Origin: JBICHN01 sp043101845
Lineage (GTDB): Bacteria > Planctomycetota > Phycisphaerae > Phycisphaerales > UBA5793
Reading direction: 5' to 3'
DNA: 64,000 nt
Assembly: GCA_043101845.1 (NCBI GenBank)
Contig: JBICHN010000011.1
Coordinates: 496,001-560,000, forward strand
A program made the position numbers and the translations under genes. Positions 44,039-52,713 of this stretch are shown piece by piece (the stretch's first letter is position 1; the number at the start of each line of letters is the position of its first letter). The notes beneath the pieces were generated by a model that did not search any database, was not told where the DNA came from, and saw only the letters and a list, made by a program, of their open reading frames with translations.

Positions 44039-45145
44039 TCAGGCGAGCGCGACAAAGGCGTCCGGGTCGCTCCACTGGCCGAGTTCATAGCGGTAGACCT
44101 TGCTCTTGTCCACGATGACGACGCCGGACGGGTCGACCTTGAGGGCGAAACGCTCGAGTGGTCGCGGCGCCGGACCCTCGAAGTTCACGCCCGTCTTGCG
44201 GAAGCCGGAGCCGTGACACGGGCACTTGAAGATCTGCGCGCCGGGCAGCCAGTTCGGGATGCAGCCAAGATGCGTGCACACCGTATTGAGTGCGACAACC
44301 TTCCGCACCCCTTCGTCCTCGAGCGTGATGAGCCAGATCTCCTGGGGCTTGTAGTCTTCGTACACGCCAAGCTCGGTGTAGTTCGACACCTTGCCGACAC
44401 GAATCTTGGTGGGGGGCTGAATCGGCGCCTTTGGAACCATGAACGACTGGAACCACGCCGCGAAAGTTCCGCCAACGAAGAGGAACGCGGCCCATCCGGC
44501 GAAGAGCGCCATCGTGATGGCGGTGAATCCGCGCCGGGTCACCTTCCCTGAGGACATCGCCTCGGCCCGCTCACGGATCGATTGCGCGACCGACTTGCGC
44601 GGTCGGGCGTAGCCGGCGCCGACCATCGTGGCGAACTGGGCGTCGGGCGCGTCCTCCGTCGTGACCGAGGAGGCGATCGCCTCCGCCGGGGCCTTCGCCT
44701 GGCGCGTGTACGCCCGGGGTCCACCGGCCGAGCGGCCGCCGCTCACATGCGCCGCTTCGAGCAGTTCGATCCACTTCGGATCGGGCGGCGTGAGCGTCGG
44801 CGCGGCGCCGACGGCCGCGGCGGCCTTGCCGTCGCCGGCGCCCGCTGCGGCGCCGTGATCATCCGCGGCGCTGCCGCCTTCGCGAATCGCCTTCCATTCC
44901 TCCGGCTCGGGTCCTTCGACCTCGACCGTATCGAACTTGATGACATCGACCGGGCAGCCTTCGGCGGCGACCTCGATCGAGGGCGTCAGCGGCTTTGTGA
45001 AATCGGGCTTCATCGCCTCGGGTCGAATGAGGCAGGTGTCTTCCTGCACATCGAACACCTCGGGGCAGTCCGTCTCACATGCGTCGCAGACGATGCACCC
45101 CGGCTCGATCCAGACTTTGACGACCTCGAGGTGAGTCTCAGCCAT
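44039..45145 (-). CDS. Ferredoxin-Rieske fusion protein
   Basis: A 368-residue protein that joins two Fe-S domains. Residues 1-75 are ferredoxin-like, with C17, C20, C23, C27 and C64 (CIVCDACETDCP and GCP), enough for at least one 4Fe-4S cluster. Residues about 85-200 are a low-complexity, Ala-rich linker. A twin arginine (R204-R205, TRRGFTAITMALFAG) and one membrane helix (about 207-235) follow. Then comes a normal Rieske domain: CTHLGC (C290, H292, C295) and CPCHGSGF (C308, C310, H311). The ferredoxin would face the cytoplasm, the Rieske domain the periplasm. This fusion is unusual. Confidence 0.92.
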   Translation of the reverse strand: MAETHLEVVKVWIEPGCIVCDACETDCPEVFDVQEDTCLIRPEAMKPDFTKPLTPSIEVAAEGCPVDVIKFDTVEVEGPEPEEWKAIREGGSAADDHGAAAGAGDGKAAAAVGAAPTLTPPDPKWIELLEAAHVSGGRSAGGPRAYTRQAKAPAEAIASSVTTEDAPDAQFATMVGAGYARPRKSVAQSIRERAEAMSSGKVTRRGFTAITMALFAGWAAFLFVGGTFAAWFQSFMVPKAPIQPPTKIRVGKVSNYTELGVYEDYKPQEIWLITLEDEGVRKVVALNTVCTHLGCIPNWLPGAQIFKCPCHGSGFRKTGVNFEGPAPRPLERFALKVDPSGVVIVDKSKVYRYELGQWSDPDAFVALA

Positions 45146-45282
45146 GCGTCCAATCCTTTCGCGCCGGCCGGCTCCCTGCCGGCGGGCGCTTCCAATCTCG
45201 ATCCGGCCACAACCTGGCCGGGCGGCGCGGCGTTTCCGTTTGGGAGCCGCATGATAGCGGCCTCACGACCCGCCGCGCCCGT

Positions 45283-46449
45283 TCATTGGTCCGTGCCATC
45301 ACGGACTTTGAGCGCTTTTTCCGTGACCGCTCGGATCGGCTCTGACGGATCGTCCGTCGCGAGCTTCTCAATCTGATTCCAGACTCCCTCGTCCGCGATG
45401 CGGACGAAGTGAGCGCCGTCCGCGCCACGATCCGGATCGAACCCGATTACCACATTCACCACGCTCGACAACACCTTGTCCTGCGCGGCGTCGGACATCA
45501 ATCCGAGTTCTGGATCGAGTGGGTCCGCCGGCTGACGCGCGAGCCATTCGCGATCGAGCAGCGAACGCACGATCGGCAGCCCGCGTTCATCACCGAGGGC
45601 GGCCAGCGCGACTCCGGCGTTCCAGACCGACTCGCGATCGGCCGCGACGCTCCGGTCGAGCACCCGGGCGAGAGCGGCTCGCGCCTCGTCGTTCGCCGGG
45701 TCCGCCGCGGCGCCGAGGGTAAGGCTGAGCAGTGTCCGGATCTGCGTCGCGATCTCCGTATCGCCCGTTGTCTGGCCCAGCGTGGCGATGATCGTCGGCA
45801 CGAGTGGCCGTAACTCTGTCGTCGGCCCCTGCCAGGTGGCGAGCCCGATCGCGGCCGCGGCTCGATCCGACTCGTATGGCGAAACGAGCATGTCCTCGAA
45901 GACCGGGAGCGTCACGGGATCGGCCAGGGCGCCGAGAGCGCCCATGATGTATTGCGTCAACTGCGGCTCGCGACCCTTGTAGAGCCGAGCGATCTGCGGC
46001 AACCGGGTAACGAGCATCTCCCGCTGTTCCGGGGGCAGCGCATCCGCGTCTTCGAGATACCCCATGAGGTTGACCGCGGCGCGAGCGCGTTCCTGGTGTC
46101 CGGGGCGATCGACGAGCGATCCTGTTTCTCCCGCCGGAACCGACTCGAGCCGGTCAAGGATCGCCTGCAGGCTCTGCGCCTGTCCGCCCAGTGTCACCAC
46201 GAGAAGCCAGACCGCCATGACAATCGCGACGATGAGCGCGGGAATCACCGTCAACTGCAGCATCTGTCGCGGAAACGAGACCGGTTGATCACCCTTCGCC
46301 GACGCCTCCATGCGGGCTCGCGCCTCATAGGCGAGGTTCGCGGCGGTATCGGCCCCAGGCGCGCGGCCGCCGTCTCCCACCGCGCGATCGCGGTCGGACT
46401 CGAGCGGTCGCTCCGCTCCGCCGGTGGTCGATGGGGTCTCGTCGGTCAT
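45283..46449 (-). CDS. Membrane-anchored HEAT-like repeat protein
   Basis: A 388-residue protein. It has a disordered N-terminus (about 1-58), one membrane helix (about 64-88, LTVIPALIVAIVMAVWLLVVTL), and then an all-helical repeat region (ARAAVNLMGYLEDADALPPEQREML, LTQYIMGALGALADPVTLPVFEDML, DRAAAAIGLATWQG, ESVWNAGVALAALGDERGLPIV). The repeats resemble HEAT or Armadillo-like units used for protein binding. It is the first gene before the Rieske/cytochrome b genes, so it may help to assemble or hold that complex. GGAG lies before the ATG at 46449. Confidence 0.78.
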   Translation of the reverse strand: MTDETPSTTGGAERPLESDRDRAVGDGGRAPGADTAANLAYEARARMEASAKGDQPVSFPRQMLQLTVIPALIVAIVMAVWLLVVTLGGQAQSLQAILDRLESVPAGETGSLVDRPGHQERARAAVNLMGYLEDADALPPEQREMLVTRLPQIARLYKGREPQLTQYIMGALGALADPVTLPVFEDMLVSPYESDRAAAAIGLATWQGPTTELRPLVPTIIATLGQTTGDTEIATQIRTLLSLTLGAAADPANDEARAALARVLDRSVAADRESVWNAGVALAALGDERGLPIVRSLLDREWLARQPADPLDPELGLMSDAAQDKVLSSVVNVVIGFDPDRGADGAHFVRIADEGVWNQIEKLATDDPSEPIRAVTEKALKVRDGTDQ

Positions 46450-46500
46450 GGTCCGGGCGCTCCGCCGCTCGTGCAATTTTTCACGAAGGTCGGCCAAACA

Positions 46501-46546
46501 GAAGGGATCTCATTCCTGCCGAGCCTCATGGGAACGAAATCCCTTC
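46501..46546 (-). promoter_or_regulatory. Inverted repeat upstream of the HEAT-like gene
   Basis: GAAGGGAT and ATCCCTTC pair over a 30-base loop that has further weak pairing. It lies between the PIN/TRAM gene and the HEAT-like gene. No U-run. It may be the end of one transcript or the leader of the next. Confidence 0.3.
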
Positions 46547-46626
46547 GCGGTTTCGATCATAGAGGCGCCGCAGGAGATGAGCAACGCGGGCCGGGGGTCG
46601 GACGCAGCCGGATTGGGGCGAAGACG

Positions 46627-47970
46627 CTAGCGCCGGCGTGGATTTCGCCGTGACGAGGCGCGACCGCCCGGTCGTGAGGACGACGAGGCTGGAGTTGAGT
46701 CCGTGGTGTCGGCGGCGTCTTTCGACGCCGGCGCCACGCGCTCGACCGACTCCGTGGCCGCAGCGGTCTCACCTCCGTTTGAATCCGGCTTCCTCGACAT
46801 CGCGGGACGGGACGCCGCGGCGGACGCGCCGTTTCGTCCGGGCCCGTCATCGTCGAGCGTCGCCGGATCGCCGAAGATCATTCGGCCGGCCGAGGTCTGG
46901 ATGGAGCTCGTCACGCCGAAGGTCACCATCTCGCCGATTCGCTCGGCCGACTGCTCGACGACCACCATCGTCCCGTCGTCGAGATAGCCCACACCCTGGC
47001 CGGGCGATTCGCCCTTCTTCACGATCTCAACGGTCATCGCCTCACCGGGGATCGCAACCGGCTTGAGGCTGTTCGCGAGGTCGTTGATGTTGAGCACCTG
47101 GACGCCGTGGATCGACGCAACCTTGTTGAGGTTGAAGTCGGTCGTGACGAGCTGGGCCCGATGCTCCCGGGCGAATTCGACGAGCATCTGGTCGACCGCC
47201 AACCCGGAGAGCGCGGAGTCGATGATCGAGAGGTCGATGTGGGCGTTGTTCTGCATCTTTCGAACGATGTCGAGTCCACGCCGGCCTCGATTTCGTTTGA
47301 GCCGGTCACCGGAGTCCGCAAGCGTCTGCAATTCGTCGATCACGAATCGCGGCACGAGGACCGGCGCCGTGATGAAGCCGGTCGAAGCGACCTCGTTCAG
47401 GCGTCCGTCGATGATCGCCGAGGTGTCGAGCACGAGCGGCCGTGTTCCGCGCAACTGCTTGCTGAATTCGACATACGGGATGATGAGACGGAACTCGTCC
47501 TGTGTGCTGTAGACGATGGACACGCCGAGATAGCAGAGCGTGATCGCGAACGCGGTCTTGATAGCGAGGATGACGCGGTCGGCGGCGCCGCCCTTCGGGA
47601 TATTGATGTCGTGCGTCTGCACGAGGAGTTCGACGACCCACGAGAGCAGGACCGTGGCGAGCAACCCGCCCACGAGCCCGAAGAAGATCGCAGTAATGCC
47701 GGAGAGCTTCTTTCGCGGCGTCAGCGCGTCCATGACGACGGCGATGACGCCGAGCACCGCCGCGATGATGATCGCGACGCCCCAGTAGTCCACGAACCAC
47801 TCGACGGTCTGCTGGTTCTGATCGTCAGTGTTCGCGGGGAGTTCGCGGAGGAGGATGAGCATCGTCGCCGTCGCGAGCATGACGAGGAAGATGGCGCGGA
47901 TGATCATGAGGACCCGCGACTTCTCGCGTCGATCCTCCTCGAGCGGGTTGTACAGGTAGGATTCAGCCAT
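46627..47970 (-). CDS. PIN/TRAM domain membrane protein
   Basis: A 447-residue protein of the YacL type. Four membrane helices occupy about residues 20-165. They are followed by a PIN nuclease-like domain (RPLVLDTSAIIDGRLNEVASTGF, LVPRFVIDELQTLADSGDRLKRNRGRRGLD, AQLVTTDFNLNKVASIHG) and a TRAM domain (about 320-375, MTVEIVKKGESPGQGVGYLDDGTMVVVE). The PIN acidic residues are all present. A disordered, Ser/Arg-rich tail ends the protein. B. subtilis YacL-type proteins are membrane RNA-binding or nuclease candidates. The ATG at 47970 is preferred over a GTG one codon before it. Confidence 0.9.
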   Translation of the reverse strand: MAESYLYNPLEEDRREKSRVLMIIRAIFLVMLATATMLILLRELPANTDDQNQQTVEWFVDYWGVAIIIAAVLGVIAVVMDALTPRKKLSGITAIFFGLVGGLLATVLLSWVVELLVQTHDINIPKGGAADRVILAIKTAFAITLCYLGVSIVYSTQDEFRLIIPYVEFSKQLRGTRPLVLDTSAIIDGRLNEVASTGFITAPVLVPRFVIDELQTLADSGDRLKRNRGRRGLDIVRKMQNNAHIDLSIIDSALSGLAVDQMLVEFAREHRAQLVTTDFNLNKVASIHGVQVLNINDLANSLKPVAIPGEAMTVEIVKKGESPGQGVGYLDDGTMVVVEQSAERIGEMVTFGVTSSIQTSAGRMIFGDPATLDDDGPGRNGASAAASRPAMSRKPDSNGGETAAATESVERVAPASKDAADTTDSTPASSSSRPGGRASSRRNPRRR

Positions 47971-48053
47971 CACTCACAGTGTACCATGAACGAGCGTCCG
48001 GCTACCATGGTCGAGGCGCGGTTCGAGCCGCTCGAACCTCATTGTCATCGTGT

Positions 48054-48166
48054 TGATCCGTCGGCCGGGCCCGTGGCACGGGTGGCCCATGAACCTGGTC
48101 AGGGCTTGACCGCAGCAGCCATAAGTGGAGTTCATCCGGGGTCGCGGTAACCTGGCCGTCGGATCA
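48054..48166 (+). ncRNA. ffs: Bacterial SRP RNA (4.5S type)
   Basis: A 113-base RNA. The ends form a 16-position closing stem (TGATCCGTCGGCCGGG with CCTGGCCGTCGGATCA, one mismatch and one G-T). Inside, ATGAAC pairs with GTTCAT. The apical part GGTCAGG...AGCAGCC is the conserved asymmetric loop that binds Ffh. Its spacing (10 bases between the two halves) equals that of E. coli 4.5S RNA. It lies just upstream of dnaX, ybaB and recR, the same order as SRP RNA-dnaX-yaaK-recR in Bacillus. It has no Alu domain. Confidence 0.88.
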
Positions 48167-48270
48167 CGCGATGACATCGTTTCGCGTCTCGTTCGTCCAT
48201 TCGAGTTCATGTTCGCGCCGGATCGAGAATCCCGCGTGAACGCCCCGAAAAAGGGTGGAAACGCAGTTCG

Positions 48271-49938
48271 ATGGCCTACACCGTTCTCGCTCGCCGCTAC
48301 CGCTCGCAGGACTTTGACGAGGTCATCGGTCAGGAGCCGATCGCGAGGACGCTCCAGCGGGCGATCGAATCCGATCGCATCGCGCACGCCTACCTCTTCA
48401 CCGGTACGCGGGGTGTGGGCAAGACCTCGATGGCCCGTATCTTCGCCAAGGCGATCAACGCGACCGACGATCTCGAAAACCAGGCCGAGATCGCCACGGC
48501 GATCATGCAGGGCGAGGATATCGATGTGATCGAGATTGACGGCGCGTCGAACCGCGGCGTCGACGAAGCTCGTGAACTCATCGCGAACTCGATCTATCGG
48601 CCGGCGCGCTCGCCCTACAAAGTCTACATCATCGACGAAGTGCACATGCTCACGCGCGAGGCGTTCAATGCGCTCCTCAAGACGATGGAGGAGCCGCCCG
48701 AGCATGTGAAATTCATTCTCTGCACGACCGAGCCGCACAAGGTGCCGCAGACCATCCAGTCGAGATGCCAGCGGTTCGATTTTCGCGCGATCCCGACGCC
48801 GCGCATCGCCGAGCATCTGCGCGAAGTGCTCAAACAGGAGAAGGTAAAGGCGGACGACTCCGTCGTGCAGCAGGTCGCGCGGCTCGGCGCCGGCTCGATG
48901 CGCGATGCGCTCAGTCTGCTCGACCGGTTGCTCGCGAGCGGCGAGAAGAAGCTGACGGATGAACTGCTCGAACAGATGCTCGGATTGCCCGACCGCGCGC
49001 TTGTTGAGGGCGTAATCGATGCGATCGCCGACAACGACGCCGCGGCGTCCCTCGAGAAGGTCAACGAGTTGTTCGCCCGGGGAATCTCGCTCGATCAGCT
49101 TATTGAATCACTCGTCGAGGATATCCGCAATCTCATGCTCGTGGCCGCGTGCGGGACAGCCGATCTCGAATCGATCGAGCTCTCCGCCGATGATCGGGCG
49201 CGCGTCACGGAGCGGGCGAAACGGTTCGACGCGCCGGCGCTCGTGCACATGATCGTGCTCCTCGAGAATGTCCAGCGCGCCGTTCGCGCGAGTTCGACGG
49301 GGCGTGCGCTCTTCGAGGCTGCGATCATCCGGCTTGCGCAGAGCGCAAAGTTCGCGGACGCCGCGGCGCTGCTTCGCGGCGAGTCGTCTTCCGCTTCATC
49401 ACCGGCGCCGAAGCAAAAAAAAAAGCCGGTAAGCGCGCGGGCTGAAGCCTCAGAGCCGCCCCCGCCTCGCCCGGCGTCTCCGAAGCGATCGGTCGCGACG
49501 ACGCAGACGCCGGCCACGCCTTCGCCCGCCGCTCCGGTGTCGACGGCGGACATTGACCACGCTGCGCTCTGGGCCGCGGTGTCCGCCCGGGTCGAGGCCG
49601 AGATGCCCTCACTGCACTCCGTCCTTGAACACGCGCGTCTCGTTGAAGTCGCGGGCGATGTCGTGACGCTCGCGACCGACGACTCGAAGATCGAGGCCGC
49701 GATTCGCGCACGCGAAGAGCGTCTTCGCGCCGCCGTGCAGGCCGAGATCGGACGACCGGTGCGCCTCGCCTATCGGTCCGGCGCCGAGATGAAGGAGACG
49801 CCGCCGACTCCGGTCATCTCGACGAATCCGGCGGTCACGGCGAAGGCCCGGGAAGAAGCCGCGAAGATTCCCCTTGTCAAACAGGCGATGGACATCCTCG
49901 ACGCGCGAATCATCGAGGTGAAGGACGACGGCGCCTGA
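48271..49938 (+). CDS. dnaX: DNA polymerase III subunit gamma/tau
   Basis: The clamp-loader ATPase, 555 residues in the long form. Walker A is GTRGVGKT (residues 45-52), followed by VYIIDEVHML and the SRC motif in IQSRCQRFDFR. The zinc module usually placed between about residues 62 and 85, with four cysteines, is absent: the sequence reads AINATDDLENQAEIATAIMQGEDIDVIEIDGASN. After residue 381 there is CAA-AAA-AAA-AAG with ten A in a row (49415-49424), then a proline-rich linker and a tau-type C-terminal domain. Slippage in the A-run would yield a short gamma form. Confidence 0.95.
   Translation: MAYTVLARRYRSQDFDEVIGQEPIARTLQRAIESDRIAHAYLFTGTRGVGKTSMARIFAKAINATDDLENQAEIATAIMQGEDIDVIEIDGASNRGVDEARELIANSIYRPARSPYKVYIIDEVHMLTREAFNALLKTMEEPPEHVKFILCTTEPHKVPQTIQSRCQRFDFRAIPTPRIAEHLREVLKQEKVKADDSVVQQVARLGAGSMRDALSLLDRLLASGEKKLTDELLEQMLGLPDRALVEGVIDAIADNDAAASLEKVNELFARGISLDQLIESLVEDIRNLMLVAACGTADLESIELSADDRARVTERAKRFDAPALVHMIVLLENVQRAVRASSTGRALFEAAIIRLAQSAKFADAAALLRGESSSASSPAPKQKKKPVSARAEASEPPPPRPASPKRSVATTQTPATPSPAAPVSTADIDHAALWAAVSARVEAEMPSLHSVLEHARLVEVAGDVVTLATDDSKIEAAIRAREERLRAAVQAEIGRPVRLAYRSGAEMKETPPTPVISTNPAVTAKAREEAAKIPLVKQAMDILDARIIEVKDDGA
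49415..49445 (+). promoter_or_regulatory. Slippery A-run in dnaX with nearby stops
   Basis: Ten A (49415-49424) followed by G contain the heptamer A-AAA-AAG in the correct frame. In the -1 frame six codons follow before TGA (49443-49445). If one A is lost, TAA follows at once (49430-49432). Both shifts make a protein of about 385 to 391 residues, the size of clamp-loader domains I-III only, as in gamma of E. coli and Thermus. Confidence 0.65.
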
Positions 49939-49973
49939 CCGGGGGGCCGACACGGGAGGGAGAACGCGTACGC

Positions 49974-50363
49974 ATGTTCGATCAATTCAAGAACCTGTCC
50001 GGTCTCGCCGGAATCATGAAGAACGCGGGCCAGATCCGCGAACAACTCGCTGAGCTTCAGGAAGAATTGAAGCACCGACGCGTCGAAGCGGAGACGGGCG
50101 GCGGCGCCGTCCGGGTCACCGCGTCAGGGGCCATGCGGGTCGTCAAGGTCGAGGTCGACCCCGCGATGCTCAAGGCGCTCGTCGATACGGAGAGCGAGGC
50201 CGATCGCGCCATGGCGGGTGATCTCATCGCCGGCGCGGTGAACGCCGCGCTCGAGAAGGCCCAGCGCGAAGCCGCCGAAGAGTTGAGTCGACGGGCCGGG
50301 GAGATGGGCCTCCCGCTCCCGCCCGGGACCGACATCGGGCGGATGCTGGGCGGAGGAGTCTGA
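49974..50363 (+). CDS. ybaB: YbaB/EbfC family nucleoid-associated protein
   Basis: A 129-residue DNA-binding protein. It has the family pattern MFDQFKNLSGLAGIMKNAGQIREQLAELQEELKHRRVE, then VRVTASGAMRVVKVEVDPAML, and a C-terminal helix (INAALEKAQREAAEELSR-like). It is a tweezer-shaped dimer that coats DNA. The gene is between dnaX and recR, as in most bacteria. The C-terminus is slightly longer (LPLPPGTDIGRMLGGGV). Confidence 0.94.
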   Translation: MFDQFKNLSGLAGIMKNAGQIREQLAELQEELKHRRVEAETGGGAVRVTASGAMRVVKVEVDPAMLKALVDTESEADRAMAGDLIAGAVNAALEKAQREAAEELSRRAGEMGLPLPPGTDIGRMLGGGV

Positions 50364-50434
50364 CGCGGCGGGACCGCGATCCAAGGAACTCGCCGGATAC
50401 ACGATTGAAAGGCGCCGCTCTTGCTGAGGGCGGT

Positions 50435-50440
50435 TAGAAT
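50435..50440 (+). promoter_or_regulatory. -10 element close to the recR start
   Basis: TAGAAT, one base off the consensus TATAAT, with 7 bases before the ATG at 50448 and no ribosome site. A leaderless recR transcript is possible, beside read-through from dnaX-ybaB. Confidence 0.4.
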
Positions 50441-50447
50441 TGGGGCC

Positions 50448-51092
50448 ATGGACCAGGGCCGACGCGGCAACCCGTATCCCGAATCGGTCACCCGACTCAT
50501 GGAGGAGTTCGAACGACTTCCCGGGATCGGCCGGCGGACCGCCGAGCGTCTCGCGTTCTTCATCCTCAAATCAAAGTCGGAAGACGCCTTGCGCCTTGCG
50601 CAGGCCGTGCGCGATGTGAAGAGCCGCGTGCGGCATTGTTCGATCTGTTACAACCTGACCGATCGCGATCCGTGCCCGATCTGCGCCGACGATCGCCGCG
50701 ACCATTCGACGCTCCTCGTCGTCGAGCAGCCGAAGGACCTCATCAGCCTCGAACAGACCGGCATGCACCGTGGCGGATTCCATGTGCTCATGGGGCGCAT
50801 CGCGCCCCTCGACGGCGTCGGGCCCGAAGACCTCACGATCGGCGCCCTGCTCGAGCGCGTCGACGATCCGACGAAGAATGCGGGCGGCGTGAAGGCCGAA
50901 GAGGTCATTCTCGGCCTGAGCCCGAACCTCGAGGGCGACGGGACGGCGCTCTACCTCACCGAGCGGCTTCGCGAGCGGCCGGGGGTGAAGATCAGCCGTC
51001 TCGCCCGGGGGCTGCCGAGCGGCTCGCAGATTGAGTACGCGAACAAGGCGGTTCTCGCCGATGCGATCGTCGGGCGGCAGGCCGTCGAATGA
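50448..51092 (+). CDS. recR: Recombination protein RecR
   Basis: A 214-residue RecR that works with RecF and RecO in loading RecA. It has the N-terminal helix-hairpin-helix (LPGIGRRTAERLAFFIL), the zinc finger CSICYNLTDRDPCPIC, the TOPRIM domain (LLVVEQPKDLISLEQTGMHRGGFHVLMGRIAPLDGVGPEDL) and a C-terminal ISRLARGLPSGSQIEYANKAVLADAI. It is about 15 residues longer than usual at the front, MDQGRRGNPYPESV. Confidence 0.96.
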   Translation: MDQGRRGNPYPESVTRLMEEFERLPGIGRRTAERLAFFILKSKSEDALRLAQAVRDVKSRVRHCSICYNLTDRDPCPICADDRRDHSTLLVVEQPKDLISLEQTGMHRGGFHVLMGRIAPLDGVGPEDLTIGALLERVDDPTKNAGGVKAEEVILGLSPNLEGDGTALYLTERLRERPGVKISRLARGLPSGSQIEYANKAVLADAIVGRQAVE

Positions 51093-51171
51093 TTCGATCG
51101 ATTGAGCGCCAGCCCGACTCGCGGGATTGTCATGAAGACCGCCGCCTCGAGAAGGGGAGCGAACGCCGCTG

Positions 51172-52674
51172 ATGCGCTTCGAGACCGGCCAACATCTGCG
51201 CCTCGGCCAGCACATGAAGCTGGCGCCGAAGATGATCCAGTCAATGGAGATTCTGCAGATGTCCGTCGCGGCGCTCGAGGAACGAATCGACCAGGAACTC
51301 GAACGCAACATCGCGCTCGAGACGGTCGAACCCGATCTCGACGAAGGCGCCCTCGCCGAGGAGCGGCGGGAACGCGAACGCGACGCGAAAGAGGGCGAGC
51401 GCGAACTCGTGCCCGACGCGGAAGGCGGGGCGACCGACTTCGAGCGTCTCGAGGAGATGTCGAAAAACTACTCCGAGGCGTTCGACTCCGACTACGCCGA
51501 GTACCGCAAGCCGCGCACGCGGGACGACGGGGCCGGCGATGCGAAGATGGAGGCGATGGCGAACACCGCGGCCCGTTCGAAGAGTCTCGCCGACCAGTTG
51601 CTCGATCAATGGTCGCTTGCGGAGATCGAGCCGGAACTCCGTCGGGCCGGCGAACACCTCATTGCGTACATCGACGACGACGGGTACATCCGCACCGATC
51701 TCGAGACAATCGCCGACCAGGCGCCGCCCGCCGTTTCGCGTGACGAACTCGACGAGGCGCTGCCGCTCGTGCAGGACTGGCTCGAGCCACCCGGTATCGG
51801 CGCCCGTGATCTTCGCGAATGTCTGCTCTTGCAGCTCGACACGCTCGAGCTCGAGGCCCCCGGGACCGATCGAAGCGTTGAGCGCCGGCTCGTCGCCGAT
51901 CACCTGAGTGATATCGAGAGCAACCGCATTCCCCGGATCGCTCAGAAGACCGGGCTGTCCATCGAAGCGATCAACGAAGGGCTCGAGCGACTCCGATCAC
52001 TCGACCCGCGTCCGGGTCGGCGGCTCGCGCCGTCGTCGAACACGCCGGTCATTCCGGATGCGATCATCGAGTACGACGAGACGCGGGATGAGTATGTCGC
52101 GGGGCTCTCGGACGGTCGCGTGCCGCAACTCCGCGTGAGTCCGGATTATGCGGAAATGGCGAAGGATCGTTCGGTCGACAAGAAGACGCGCGAGTTCGTC
52201 GAGGGCAATGTGCGCGATGCGCGCTGGATTATCGAGGCGATCGAGCAGCGGAGTTCGACACTGCTCCGCGTCGTTCGCGCCGTGATCGCGCACCAGCGCG
52301 ACTTCTTCGATTACGGGCCGCAGGCGCTCAAACCGCTGCCGATGACGCAGGTGGCCGATCAGCTCGGCGTTCATGTCGCGACGGTGTCCCGCGCCGTAAG
52401 CGGCAAGTGGGTCGAGACGCCGCGCGGTGTGCTGCCGCTCCGGAAATTCTTCACCTCCGGCACGGAGACGGAAGAGGGTGAAGAGGTGAGCTGGGACGCC
52501 ATCAAGGCGACGCTGCGCGAGATCATCGAGAACGAAGACAAGGCGAAGCCGATGGGCGACGAAGCGCTTTCGAAGGCGCTCAAGGAGCGGGGCGTCTCCA
52601 TCGCCCGCCGCACCGTCGCGAAGTACCGCGACCAGCTCAACATCCCCCCGGCGCGCCTGCGGAAGCAGTATTGA
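51172..52674 (+). CDS. rpoN: RNA polymerase sigma-54 factor
   Basis: A 500-residue sigma-54. Region I is present (LRLGQHMKLAPKMIQSMEILQMSVAALEERIDQELERN). Then comes an acidic region II (about 50-120), the core-binding domain, the HTH region (VADQLGVHVATVSRAVSGKWVETPRGVLPLRKFF), and the RpoN box near the C-terminus (ARRTVAKYRDQLNIP). It recognises -24/-12 promoters and needs AAA+ activators, none of which are in this window. The gene is 80 bases after recR. Confidence 0.97.
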   Translation: MRFETGQHLRLGQHMKLAPKMIQSMEILQMSVAALEERIDQELERNIALETVEPDLDEGALAEERRERERDAKEGERELVPDAEGGATDFERLEEMSKNYSEAFDSDYAEYRKPRTRDDGAGDAKMEAMANTAARSKSLADQLLDQWSLAEIEPELRRAGEHLIAYIDDDGYIRTDLETIADQAPPAVSRDELDEALPLVQDWLEPPGIGARDLRECLLLQLDTLELEAPGTDRSVERRLVADHLSDIESNRIPRIAQKTGLSIEAINEGLERLRSLDPRPGRRLAPSSNTPVIPDAIIEYDETRDEYVAGLSDGRVPQLRVSPDYAEMAKDRSVDKKTREFVEGNVRDARWIIEAIEQRSSTLLRVVRAVIAHQRDFFDYGPQALKPLPMTQVADQLGVHVATVSRAVSGKWVETPRGVLPLRKFFTSGTETEEGEEVSWDAIKATLREIIENEDKAKPMGDEALSKALKERGVSIARRTVAKYRDQLNIPPARLRKQY

Positions 52675-52713
52675 TACACTGCAGGTGGACTTTCGAATGA
52701 GTCACCGGCGCCA

